Source of the DNA: Charina bottae
Taxonomy: Eukaryota > Chordata > Lepidosauria > Squamata > Charinaidae
Length of the DNA: 64,000 nt
Reading direction: 5' to 3'
NCBI GenBank assembly: GCA_023362775.1
Contig: JALMGJ010000006.1
Coordinates: 55,452,501-55,516,500, forward strand
The position numbers were made by a program, and so were the translations under genes. The first letter of the stretch is position 1; the number at the start of each line of letters is the position of its first letter. The notes beneath the pieces were generated by a model. That model worked only from the letters and a program-made list of their open reading frames with translations, did not search any database and had not been told where the DNA came from. This document shows positions 23,402 to 35,073 of the stretch, one piece after another.

Positions 23402-26222
23402 AAAGCAACCTCTAAGAAAGGAAAGCAGTAGAAAGGAGAATTTGCCTCCTTTTTTAATTTAAACCTCTCAAATCACTCTGGTGTTTATAGATTATGGTAA
23501 GAAGTGTCCAAACAAGCCAGAACTGCAGGATTGGGGATTTTCTGATTCTTATGTACCAGCATTAAGTGTTCACAGAGATGAGTGGACAAACATCAAGAGC
23601 TCTGAAACAGACATTTTAAAACAGCAGATCCATTCTTACATACTTAAATTTCACAAGCCCCTGTTAATATCAGTTATTAGTTAGGCTTGTGGTTTAGGAT
23701 AGCATGTTAAGTTTTGGATAGCTGCATGCCTCTTCTGAGATTTTAAAATTCTGGCTGGCTAAAACCCCATGGTTGCTGATGAGCTTTTTGTACCTTTCCT
23801 TGTAATTGCTGGTAATTATCTCTGCATCTGAATATTAAATTAGGGTATTTCATGATGTTTCAGCATCCTTTTTGAATGAACATGGCAAAATGTCTTTACA
23901 AACAAGATCTGCCTTGCCTTTTGTAGGTTTTAGTCAAGCAGAGCTGAATCTGTTGCATTCTTACTCTCACAGATAAATTCAGATAGCTCCCTTAATAATT
24001 TCTCCACAATGCCATGCTCTAAGATTCAGTCTTTTGCTAATTTAGCTTTTGATAAATAACACGTTTATTCTTTTAATCCAGATTACTGTGTTCTAAACAT
24101 TCTGATGAGTTTTTATTCTTGTTCCCCCTCTAACCTCCCTAAATGTATTGCCTATAGGGTTATAATTTGGAAAATATAAAAAAAATGTATTTTAAAAAAT
24201 TAAAAATAACCATGAGGTCAAACATTCATATTATTTTTATAACACAATTTGCAAGCTTTTAAGTACCCAAGTTGTTTTCTTCAGATAAGAAATAAAAAAT
24301 GATTTAAAAAATCCAGAAAAAGTGAGGAAAAGGGAAAATGGGGCTGCTATTAAAGCTCTATATCTACACTAAATTACAGCCAAAGCAGAATGTGAAATTA
24401 ATGTGCAAATTGGATACTAACAAGTGGAGAGAGAGAGAGCTTAACAAAAATATAGCAACCAATTTATTGCTTGAATAAAGTTTCTCTTTTCAGTGATGTT
24501 CCACCAATTCTACACAGTCTTATACAGTATATCCCAGTGATGCTATAATTTTCTTCATAATTGAAGGTGTACATTAAATCACACCTCTGTGACCCATTAG
24601 AATCCCACAAGTTTCTCCTTGGTGTAATATATTATACAATGTACAATAAACTTCTCAGATGTGATGACCTCCAATTTGTTGGATTACACAACCAGAAATA
24701 ACGCAAGTTACAGTGGCACTTTTGGAGACCACCAGTTTGAGGAAGACTGGTCTGAAATGACTTCATCTACATGACGTCTCAGAGTTCAAACATTGTACAA
24801 AGCCATGATATGGTTATAATATTGCTATAAATTTTGGCTTTGCATTGTGGGTAAACTCCATCAGTTATGTTTTCAATAAAACACAGTTAAGCAAACAATG
24901 GCTCAGTACAATGTGTTAACCTAGTCTTTGGCAGAGGTTTAGCCAACAATTTTATTTAAGATTCTCCACCAACAATTCATATTGCATCTTGTTACTAAAC
25001 TACTTTATGTCCCACACATTTCCTATGTTCTGGTTACTGTTTTTTGGAAATATCTGCTGATAACCATTTTAAAAATTCTGTACTGTTCCTGTAGTTCAAA
25101 AATGCATAATTTCTATTTGTTATATAACTTAAAAGCCAGTCAGGATTTTAAATGAGTTTAATTGTAAACCTGAACTAGAATTATCACAGATATTGAATGT
25201 TGACATAAAAAACAAGTAACCAGGAGCTTATAATGGTTATGTACAATACAAATGAATATATATATTGGATCCTACTACTGTATGAAATAGTAGCCGAAGT
25301 AACCAGGCCCATGTAAACTAATTAATCTAATTCTGCAAAGTAAAATTGTGTTTATGTAGATCACATTTTATCCCAAGATTTCTGGTTCAACACAAGTAGT
25401 TGATGTGATGGACTTCAGTAACACTGCTGGTTCTCAGGAAGGAGGGAGCACATTCCAAGGAGGAGGACAAGATAAGAGGAGACATAGTCCAGGAGGCGAT
25501 TGTGGGAAAACTAAGAGGTTCAGAATAGCCCCGCCCTAGAACTTTCCCAGGTTATTTCCCCTTAGGTTAGGTAGAGTTGCTTTAGTCTGGCAAGATTCTG
25601 TCTATTCGGTGTGAGCAAATAAAGAATTGAAGTTTGACTGGATTGATTCTTCGTCATTCTTGGACCAGGCCTGACAGTTAGTTTCTGTACGGTTACCATA
25701 CAGAATTGTGCAAACCTTCTAAGGAGGGCTTTGTTTTGACAAAGCTTTGAACAAAGCACCCCACCCCCACGCCCAAAGATGCTTTGTGAAACAGCAGCAG
25801 TCCCTTCACTTCAAAGACCAAAAGCAAAGCAATCATGTTGCTTCATTTCTGTCTGGTTTGGAGCCCCTCTCAACTTCCTACAATTTACAGTGTGAAAGAT
25901 GGCTGAGAGGAGCCTTCTCCTGAAGTCCTGTCCAAAAGTGTGTCAGGCTAGAGAGCTCCAGTGCAAGCTGGAGTGTGTGTCTGAGAGGCCAGCCTGGAGA
26001 CTACTTAGGGGCTCCTAGGCTTGGCAGCTTCAGGACAAACTAGGAAAATCCCATGCAGGAGAGGCTAGCTGAGATATATCTTGATCCACAATGGGAGAGA
26101 AAGGTGGTTCCAGCATGGGCTGTGTGGAATTTCAAGACCAATCATGCAGTTGAGAGAAGCCAGAAATGCAAAAGGAACCCCCTGCTTTTGTGCCACTGGA
26201 CTCTCCCAAACATTTTCCAGCT

Positions 26223-26481
26223 CAGCAATTTTCAAATTTTTTCAAGTCATGGAACCTGTTAGCTAAAAAAAAAAAAGTTCTTGGAATCTCTGATCCTCAA
26301 AATGGCAGCTGTGTCTTCGTTACACTGAAGAACAAGCCTTGCCCTTCCCGCTGAACCTTAGCAAAAGGGCTATGGATGCTTTCGGCTGCATTTGTGTGAA
26401 CGTTACCCCCCGCCTTTAGTCTTTCATGGAACCTCATCAAGGTCTTGCAGGATTCTATGAAGCATAGTTTGAAAAACCCTG
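26223..26481. mobile_element. second hAT MITE family (B)
   Basis: The left end CAGCAATTTTCAAA pairs with the right end TTTGAAAAACCCTG. Flanks TTCCAGCT and CTCTAGCT are a decayed 8-bp duplication (6 of 8 identical). The interior has GTCATGGAACC and TTTCATGGAACC near the two sides. No transposase is present. Confidence 0.6.
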
Positions 26482-27123
26482 CTCTAGCTGAGATTGAGAC
26501 AGGATTGAGATAGTGATTGAGACAGGACACCAGCAGGAAACAACACCTACTTCCTCCAGTTAGGAAGAGGAGAGTGGGAGGAAAGGGCCAAGAAATCTTT
26601 GGGAAGCACTGCAGGATTTGCATTTAAATGTGGCTTTAACAATGTTCAGAAGTAATTTGGTATATTTTAAGGGTGCCAGCAAACTTTATTGGGTTAACTG
26701 CTGCTTTTCAGATGAACTTACCTTTTAGTATTAATGTGATGATAACATTTCAGTGGGCTAGTTTGCTGACCTGAAGCAATAAGGTCGAAATAAAATGTAA
26801 TTTCTGGATATGTAATCAGCGGCATGCTATAATCTGCTTACATTGTAGGTCTGTCTTTTCAGCAGTGGAAGTATTAGTTGCTTAATTTAATATTTTGAGG
26901 CAGAAAGGTCATTATTGCTGAGCACATGAAATGACTAATATAAAAAGATGACAAACCTTCATTGTCCCATTTTTTCTTACTGCTGGGAATGTATTAGGGA
27001 AGGAATTCTAGAGAGGAAGTTTTTTAAAACTTTGCCACAAATTTAAAAAAGGCCATCTAGATCTTGGCTGTGCAGTTCGGATTATGGATGCTGTAAACGA
27101 CCAGAATCTCACCATGCCATTGT

Positions 27124-28716
27124 TTTTGTTGTTGTTCAGTCGTTTAGTCGTTTAGTCGTGTCCGACTCTTCGTGACCTCATGGACCATAGCACGCCAGGC
27201 CTTCCTGTCCTCCACTGTCACCCGGAGTTTACTCAAATTCATGTTCATTACATCGGTGATGCTATCTAACCATCTCATCCTCTGCCGTCCCCTTCTCCTT
27301 TTGCCTTCAGTCTTTCCCAGCATCAGGGTCTTTTCCAGTGAGTCCTCTCTTTGCATTAGGTGGCCAAAGTATTGAGCTTCAGCTTCACTATCTGTCCTTC
27401 CAATGAGCAGTCAGGGTTGATTTCCTTTAGGATTGACTGATTTGACCTTGCAGTCCAAGGGACTCTTAAGAGTCTTCTCCAGCACCACAGTTCGAAAGCA
27501 TCAATTCTTCGGCGCTCAGCCTTCCTTATGGTCCAACTCTCACAGCCATACATTACTACTGGGAAAACCATAGCTTTAACTATATGGACCTTTGTCGGCA
27601 AGGTGATGTCTCTGCTTTTTAATATGCTGTCTAGGTTTGCCATAGCTTTCCTCCCAAGGAGCAAGCATCTTTTAATTTCATGGCTGCAGTCACAATCTGC
27701 GGTGATCTTGGAGCCCAAGAAAATAAAATCTGTCACTGCTTCCATTTCTTCCCCTTCTATTTGCCAGGAAGTGATGGGACCAGATGCCATGATCTGAGTT
27801 TTTTTAATGTTGAGTTTCAAGCCAGCTTTTGCACTCTTTTCTTTCACCCTCATCAAGAAGCTCTTTAGTTCCTCTTCACTTTCTGCCATTAGGGTGGTAT
27901 CGTCTGCATATCTGAGGTTGTTGATATTTCTCCCGGCAATCTTAACTCCGGCTTGTGATTCATCCAGCCCGGCATTTCTCATGATGTACTCTGCATATAA
28001 GTTAAATAAGCAGGGTGATAATATACAGCCTTGTCATACTCCTTTCCCAATTTTGAACCAGTCGGTTGTTCCATGTCCGGTTCTAACTGTTGCTTCTTGA
28101 CCCGCATACAGGTTTCTCAGGAGACAGGTAAGGTGGTCTGGTACTCCCATCTCTTTAAGAATTTGCCACAGTTTGTTGTGATCCACACAATCAAAGGCTT
28201 TAGCGTAGTCAATGAAGCAGAAGTAGATGTTTTTCTGGAACTCTCTTGCTTTTTCCATGATCCAGCGAATGTTGGCAATCTGATCTCTAGTTCCTCTGCC
28301 TCTTCGAAACCCAGCTTGCACTTCTGGTAGTTCTCGGTTGACATACTGCTGAAGCCTAGCTTGTAGGATTTTGAGCATAACCTTGCTAGCATGTGAAATG
28401 AGCGCAATTGTACGGTAGTTTGAACATTCTTTGGCATTGACCTTCTTTGGAATTGGAACGTAAACTGACCTTTTCCAATCCTGTGGCCACTGTTGAGTTT
28501 TCCAAATTTGTTGGCATATTGAGTGCAGCACTTTAACAGCATCATCTTTTAGGATTTTAAATAGCTCAGCTGGGATACAGTCTTCTCCACTAGCTTTGTT
28601 GTTAGTAATGCTTCCTAAGGCCCACTTGACTTCACTCTCTAGGATGTCCGGCTCAAGGTCAGTGACCACACCATCGTATTTATCAGGGATATTAAGATCT
28701 TTCTTGTATAGTTCTT
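27124..28716 (-). mobile_element. 5'-truncated BovB (RTE) LINE
   Basis: Reverse transcriptase on the - strand. An upstream frame at 28669-28034 reads EVQAGFRRGRGTRDQI and CFIDYAKAFDCVDH. A downstream frame at 27982-27356 carries the catalytic LRYADDTTLMAES motif, and a third at 27356-27144 has the basic RGRQRMRW tail. The frames are separated by stops or shifts, so the copy is dead. The 3' end is the BovB tail (GTCCGACTCTTCGTGACC on +). Target duplication ATGCCATTGT lies at 27114-27123 and 28717-28726. The endonuclease region is lost by 5' truncation. Confidence 0.93.
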
Positions 28717-28736
28717 ATGCCATTGTAGGGGAAGGT

Positions 28737-28856
28737 AAAAAAAAAGTCAAGATGACTGCCATTTCTGTATAATATATATTTTTTGCATGTGTTGTCACAC
28801 ATAAGGGGGGGGGTTATGATTGCACATTTGTGGGTTCCATCTTGACTTTTTTTACT
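28737..28856. repeat. short inverted repeat (hairpin)
   Basis: AAAAAAGTCAAGATG near 28738-28754 is complemented by CATCTTGACTTTTTT near 28839-28855, with an 85-base spacer. It could be a tiny MITE, but no target duplication is evident. Confidence 0.5.
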
Positions 28857-29756
28857 TTTTTTTTTTACTTTTTCAGGTGTCCTTGCTTCCCATGATGTCA
28901 TCATCTTTTGATGATGTCACTTACAATAGTTTAGAAAGGTAGGATGCTGAACTGCAATCCCTGATGCTTCTCATGTTGCCAGCGCTGTCATAAATCTTAC
29001 TTTACAGACCGCAGTACTGTATTCAACTTGATAAGACCAAACCAAACAAACTACAGTATGTTTTAGCATGATATAAAACTACATATGAAACTTTCCTTGG
29101 TTGTAACATCTCTGAAATTTTTGTAGGAAAAGAACTGCATGTTCTCATTTTTAAAAAAATGCAGATGCACATGTGTCATTTAGTTGCCCAACAAAGCAGA
29201 AAAAAACAAGTCATAATATTACTTATTTTTTCACAATGCAACTCAAAAATCTGGAAATAAAATCCTCCAGCCTGTGAATTTTCATGCTTAGTGTGGGTAT
29301 AACAAATTTTAAAAAAGCAAATACGGTTAATAACTTTGCACTTTCTTTGTCTCGGGGCATTTTGAAGGAAAACAATATTTCAATTCCTACACAATGATAT
29401 AAAATAGAAATATTTCTTGTCAATATTTAATCTTTTTTTTATAAAAGAGGATAATAACATAAACTCCTTGAATCCTGGATAGATTGTACAAAATGTAAGA
29501 CTGGAATATTGGTCCATTCTCAATACATTTCAAGTTGTCCTGAATGTGAATATTTTAATTAGAAATATATTGAGACTAAATATTTCCTGAATTGCTGATA
29601 CATCAATGTGGCAGCAAACCAGGACACTAATTTTGGCAGTGTTGGCCAGAAAGGGCCCTAGCAACTACAGGAGGATGAATTCATGTACTGCTGGGACCTC
29701 AACTTCCTTCCCCCTTGCCTGCAAAGTTAGATTTGGGCATGGGAGATATGGATTCA

Positions 29757-29900
29757 GAGCCAGTTTTGTATAGTGGTTAAAGGCACAGGGTAGAAACTAG
29801 GAGACTGTGAGTTCTAGTCCCACCCTAGGCATGAAGCCAGCTGGATGACTGTCACTATCTCTCAGCACTAGAAAGCAGGTAATGACAAACAACTTCCAAA
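29757..29900 (+). mobile_element. tRNA-derived SINE fragment (second family)
   Basis: Has GAGCCAGTTTTGTATAGTGG, then GTGAGTTCTAGTCCC (B box) and AAGCCAGCTGG. This is the same head as the copy at 43.04 kb. The 3' part is lost or too diverged to place. Confidence 0.7.
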
Positions 29901-31408
29901 ACTCTTGCCAAGAAAATTGCAATGACTGGTTCAGGCATTTGCCAGGACAAAGGCACCAGGGGAAGAAAAGGATTCAAGTCTTACATCAAGTAAAACTTAA
30001 TTTCTTAGCATGATTCACAGAATACCAATACAACAGGCAATTTTTGCTCCATCTAGTAGTTCAAAGAAGATGTGAGCCAAATCTCTTTGATAATGCACAG
30101 TGCAATTCATGGAAGATTCAGGAATGGAATTGCTGAACTAAGTTCCAGCATCTCTTATCTGGGTGATGTGGTTCAAGTTCTCTGTTCATGCTCTACATGA
30201 CTAGACATTAGGGATGAAGAGTGCTTCTGAAATAGTTCTGAAAAGATGCATCCAATCTTTTATTAAGTAAGGTCACCTAGTTAACAATATACAGTATAAC
30301 TATCAATTTACCTCCTCCAATTTTATGGGAACCAGTCAGACTGTAAATCAGGCTATAATTTTTAATGCTAAATAATAGTAATACCTGTACTACATTTTCA
30401 TTAGAACAGTTTTATCCTGTTTTATCTGTAGGCACCTGATACAATGTATGTGTGAAATTGAGAATCAAAGCACATTTGCTATAATGAAAATGCTACTTAT
30501 AAAACAGTATTCTCTATAAGAGGCAGACTGTTGGTAGCTAGGAGGTATCTTATTCTCACTATGAATGATATATGAGTAGCTGGCAATGGAAAAATTGAGC
30601 CCCTCTATTTTGACTTTAGTATACCATCCAATGTTACACAATTGAATAGAAAGCCACTCAAAGACTTTGAAATAAGCAGCACATCATTTTTTTCTTATTA
30701 TGTGAGATCATCATTTATTTTTTCATATCCTGTTTTTGAATGATAGGGAACAGCTATATCAAAGTAATTTTAAATTCTGATTTCTTTCTTCTGGTATAGC
30801 CCTTTTATTATTAAATGCAGGGGATTGTCATGTCACATATTCCTGCCTAGATGTGATAGTGAATCAATATTTTTAAAAAGTGTCAGAACATGAAAACATA
30901 AATATTTATATAGAGCACTAATTTCCAGCCTTTTGTTTATGGTGAACATTACAGAGAAGTCAAAAACTTGGATTCCAAGTTTTTAAATGTCAAAATCTTA
31001 CAAAATAATTAACCCTGTCCTCTCATATTGTTATTATATGTTTGAATATGTAATCACAATATGAGTGGGGAGAGACCTGGACTGATTCTTTTCCTCTATA
31101 TATCTTGGATATTCAATACATTACTTATTATTAATGATTTTGTAAAATTTTGGCAAAATTTCACAAAGAGCAACTTCTAATAAATTTGCTCACTGAAGAT
31201 TTAATTATTAATAAGGCAAAGATAAAATATTTTGAAACTCCTTTGAAAGTCTTTGAAACTCTTACTTCACAATGGTGAATAATCCAGAAATTCATTGGGC
31301 CTTATTTGTAGACTGCTGGTGAAGTATGACTCAGAACCCAAAGAGATCAATGATTGTATGATTAATGGTTGCAAAATTTGAATGTAGTAATAGAGATGCA
31401 AAATTTCA

Positions 31409-31795
31409 ATGAATTTCAATGGAGGAAGAACATTAAATTCACTCCATATATTGTACTCAGAAAAAAATTGGTTGGATATTTTTTTTCAAATTGGGTGGCA
31501 ATACCATAAAGCTCAACAGTTCTGGAAAATGAGTTATACTACAATGAAACAAATCTTAAAATTTGAATTCCTATTTCAACTGATGAAATTCTTGTTGAAC
31601 TTTACCAAACCAAATATCCCTTCAAAGTATACTGAATTAGCTTTATATATGATAACTATTGCAAGAATACTATTTGCTTCTTATTGGAAGGGTTATCTGA
31701 AAAACAAGTTGTGGAAGTATGCTGCAATTGTTGTTGTTGTTTGTTTGTTTGTTTATTATGGCCATCCACTCCAAAAGACTCAGTGTCTAGAATAA
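31409..31795 (+). pseudogene. L1 ORF2 C-terminal fragment, decayed
   Basis: The frame reads IGWQYHKAQQFWKM followed by ELALYMITIARILFASYWK. This matches the C-terminal 'WxC...FW' and 'A.I..A..W' part of vertebrate L1 ORF2, as in the two other L1 3' ends here. The fragment is old, and the zinc-knuckle Cys positions are changed. Confidence 0.6.
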
Positions 31796-32159
31796 CGTAT
31801 CTTAAAAGTAAATCTGATGCATTAGGCTTTAATATATGGATTAGTACCACATACAAAATTTGGGTTTACTTATGCATAGAATTTATATTTCAGTTTTATG
31901 AGAGATATTATTCAGAATAGATTCTTTGTAATATCAACTGAACTTATTAAATTCATTATTGAACTCATTCAGTGAGTTATATTGTGTTGACAGTGGTTCT
32001 TGATATTTACTTTTAGCTCATGTTTAATGGTGATCTTTAGCTTTTAGTGTGATATAATATATACAATATATTTGCCTATTTACAACTAATTAACAGTATG
32101 TTAGAAAGCTATTATCTCCATGACATTTTAAAATCCCTGATTTGTTCATCTGTATTTAG

Positions 32160-32322
32160 TGGGGCGTGGTGGCTCAGCGGGTAAGACACCAGGCTTGTCG
32201 ATCGGAAGATCGCATGTTCAGAGGTTTGAATCCCTAGCCCTGCATGACGGAGTGAGCTCCCGCACTAGCTCCAGCTCTTGCCAACCAAGCAATTTGAAAG
32301 CATGCAAATGCAAGTAGATTAA
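32160..32322 (+). mobile_element. 3'-truncated tRNA-derived SINE
   Basis: Starts GGGGCGTGGTGGCTCAGC and continues to GCATGCAAATGCAAGTAG, then stops; the BovB-like tail is absent. Confidence 0.85.
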
Positions 32323-32763
32323 TATTTTGTACTAACTTACACAAATATTTTTGCATAATTATTTTTTCTAATCTGCTTATTGAGAAAGATTCAAAAACAA
32401 CACTGTATTAACACAGTTGGATGAGAAGCAGCAGGTGATGAATTGCAAGACACCACTATATGTAGAATTGTCTAACTGAGAGAGTCCCAAATTTCCCCCT
32501 TCCCCCAAATCTTTACCTAGGAAAGTGAGAAGATTATCTTCCATTTCCTAATAAAAATAAAAGAAGCTATTGAAAACAAAAGGCTGAGCAAGTGCCACAA
32601 ATGACTCCAGGCATCTCCACTGCAAAGCATGACTGCCATGGAAGCTTGACCAAATATTATCTCATTGTTTGGACCTAACATTATTTGTCTGGGGTTTAAC
32701 CTGTCCTATAAGCTTAAATAGGACTTGCTGTCTTTTCTTCCTGGTCCAGTTGCATCAGCAACA

Positions 32764-33098
32764 AGGGGTGTGGTGGCTCAGCGGGTAAGACTCCAGGCTT
32801 GTCGATCGGAAGATCGCAAGTTCGGACGTTCGAATCCCTAGCCCTGCGTGCAGAGTAAGCTCCTGCACTAGTTCCAGCTCTTGCCAACCTAGCAATTTGA
32901 AAGCATGCAAATGCAAGTAGATGAATAGGTACCACTTTGGTGGGATGGTAACAGCGTTCTGCCCACGTCATGCGGCCACATGACCGTGGAAGCGTCTTCG
33001 AACAATGCTGGCTCTTCGGCTAATAAACGGAGATGAGCACCGGCCCCTAGAGTCGGACACGACTGCACAAATATGCGGGGGGAACCTTTACCTTTTAC
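32764..33098 (+). mobile_element. full-length tRNA-derived SINE
   Basis: Head GGGGTGTGGTGGCTCAGC, B-box region GTTCGAATCCC, body GCATGCAAATGCAAG and tail GTCGGACACGACTGCAC..CCTTTACC. CCAGTTGC on both sides may be its target duplication, displaced by about 20 bp on the left. Confidence 0.85.
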
Positions 33099-33498
33099 CA
33101 GTTGCCTCTTCCCTATACCTCATCCTTGTTCAACTTTATTTCCCCACCTTCTTTTCCTTTCCCTTCCTAGATACCCTTTCCTTTTGCCTCATCACTTTTC
33201 TGCTTTTGATTCTCTTTGGCTGTTTCATCTTGAAGGAGAGAAGGGAACTTTTAGTTGTGAGAGTGGGATGTGTGACAGATTATAGTTAATATAAACAGAT
33301 TGAGAATAATTTTATAAATGGGGTACCTTCTTTTACAGTGAATTAGTAATTATTCAGTTGATGACCACTGGCTTCTGGCAGGTGTGTATTCAAGTGTGGG
33401 AAATGGGAAATTTCCAAGATTGGTTTCAGCTTGAGTTGGCAATTCTAGATGGACTAGCCAGGGAAACTGAGCATTGCATATATTTTTGTCTATGTTTA

Positions 33499-34307
33499 CA
33501 GGTAGTCCCCACTTAGCAACCACAATTGGGACAGGCAGCTCTGTCGTTAAGCAAAGCAGTTGCTAAGTGGGAAATCATGTGACCGCAACTGTGCTTTCCT
33601 TTTCCTCACTCCCTGCCCTTTGGAATGCTCACCCTAGGGCTGGGATAGCTGGCTTACAGCTGCTGCCTGTAACTGACAAGATGAATCAGTTTCACACTTT
33701 CAGCTTTTGTTTGTCTCCTTCAGCTTCCCTTTTACTTTATTTTATTTCAGCTTCCCTTTTTCTCCACTCCCCCGTCCTTTGGAATGCTTGACCCGGTGGG
33801 ATAGCCTACTCAAAACTGACAAGACTACTCAGTTTCATACTTCGTCTTTTCTTTGCCTCCTAACCACTCCCCCACCTTTGGAATGCTCACTGCAGCGCTG
33901 GGATAATTAGCAAGAAGGGAATTAATGTTTGTATTTACATTCATCAGAGAGGAAGGGATTACAAGAGAGTAAGCAGGCACACAGTGGGGAATACACACTG
34001 AAAGGAATGTGCTGGCACCCGCAGCCCCAAGCATGCTACGCAAACAGCCCAGTGTATTCCCTATTGTGTGCCTACTTACTCTCTTGTAATCCCTTCCTCT
34101 ACAATCTCTCTACTCTGCAAGAGGAGAAAAATAGAAAAACAACAGGTCAGATACAAGACAATGTGTACTGACTGTAATGGTGATCATGTGACTGACAGTT
34201 GCTGCAAAGGTCGTAAAAGGGGGCATAGGTTGTACAGTTATTTTTTCAGCACTATCATAACTTCTAACAGTTGCTAAATGAGGCAGTCACTAAGCAAGGA
34301 CTACCTG
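33499..34307. mobile_element. TIR DNA transposon with internal tandem and inverted repeats
   Basis: Starts CAGGTAGTCCCCACTTAGC and ends with inverted CTAAGCAAGGACTACCTG. Inside are three imperfect copies of a unit containing CTTTGGAATGCT with GGGATA downstream (near 33617, 33777 and 33876). An inverted repeat of about 50 bp has arms 33946-33999 and 34051-34100. No transposase is present. Ends resemble the element at 8.2 kb; pogo/Tigger affinity is inferred. Confidence 0.7.
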
Positions 34308-34369
34308 AATAATTTTTTTCTGCCTATTCTTCCTTGGGATGGGGGTGAAGGAGAAAGGGTGATCATAAA

Positions 34370-34903
34370 CTTTTTTAAAAAATATAATTTTTATTGAAGA
34401 ATTTTTTAACAAGATAAAAGCAATATAAATATTAGAAAAGAAACAAAGAAATTAAGAAAGAATAGTGAATAAGAAAGAAAGAAAAAGAAAGAAAAGAAAA
34501 TATTATAAAGAAATGGTTTCCAATCATTTTGACAGCAGTTATAAATGCATTTATATTTTACCCTCTCTCTCTAAGGTTACATCATAATTTCCTTCTTCCT
34601 TCTTTCCTTTCTAATCATCAAACCCATAAATCACAAGTTCATTTTTTTCTTTTTTTCAGCAAAAAGTCCATAAAGGGTTTCCAGTCACTAATAAATGTAA
34701 CAGTTGAGCTTTCTCTAAGCAAACAAGTTAATTTTGCCATCTCTGCTAGTTCCATCATCTTCACCAACCATTCCTCCATTGTGGGTATTTCAGTCTTTCT
34801 AATTTTGTGCCTATACTGTAGTAGTCTTGCAGCAGTAATCATGTATAAAAATAGTCTTCCGTGGTTCTTTTCTAGTTGTCTGTCCATTAATCCCAACAAG
34901 AAG
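34370..34903 (-). mobile_element. 5'-truncated L1 3' end
   Basis: The - strand frame (34899-34639) encodes an L1 ORF2 C-terminus, including MEEWLVKMMELAEMAKLT and SDWKPFMDFL. It is followed by an AT-rich 3' UTR. Flanked by a perfect 13-bp duplication GGGTGATCATAAA at 34357-34369 and 34904-34916. Confidence 0.9.
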
Positions 34904-35073
34904 GGGTGATCATAAATTTATGATCAACTTCATTTTGAGGTGAATATGGTAAAATGTTGGATGATACTAATCTCCTTTTTAAAAAAAATATCTCTCTCTC
35001 TCTTAACAGTGATTGGTATAAAGTGACCTACAAAGTGTGGCAAGGAAAATTGGAAGACGGCTAAAACACAGTC

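Larger units (their letters stand above)
15222..35009 (+). other. putative AMIGO2 first intron (repeat-filled)
   Basis: Begins with GTAAGC and ends with a polypyrimidine tract and AACAG. The 19.8 kb contains SINEs, hAT MITEs, BovB, L1 and Tigger-like pieces annotated separately. Between them (for example 16.3-18.7, 23.4-26.2 and 28.9-31.4 kb) I see only AT-rich sequence without genes. If exon 1 is wrong, this is simply intergenic. Confidence 0.4.

Noticed and set aside
25405..25677. Possible solo LTR (TG..CTGACA with AATAAAG inside)
   Set aside because: The layout looks LTR-like, but the flanks show no matching target duplication and no partner LTR or internal region is visible.
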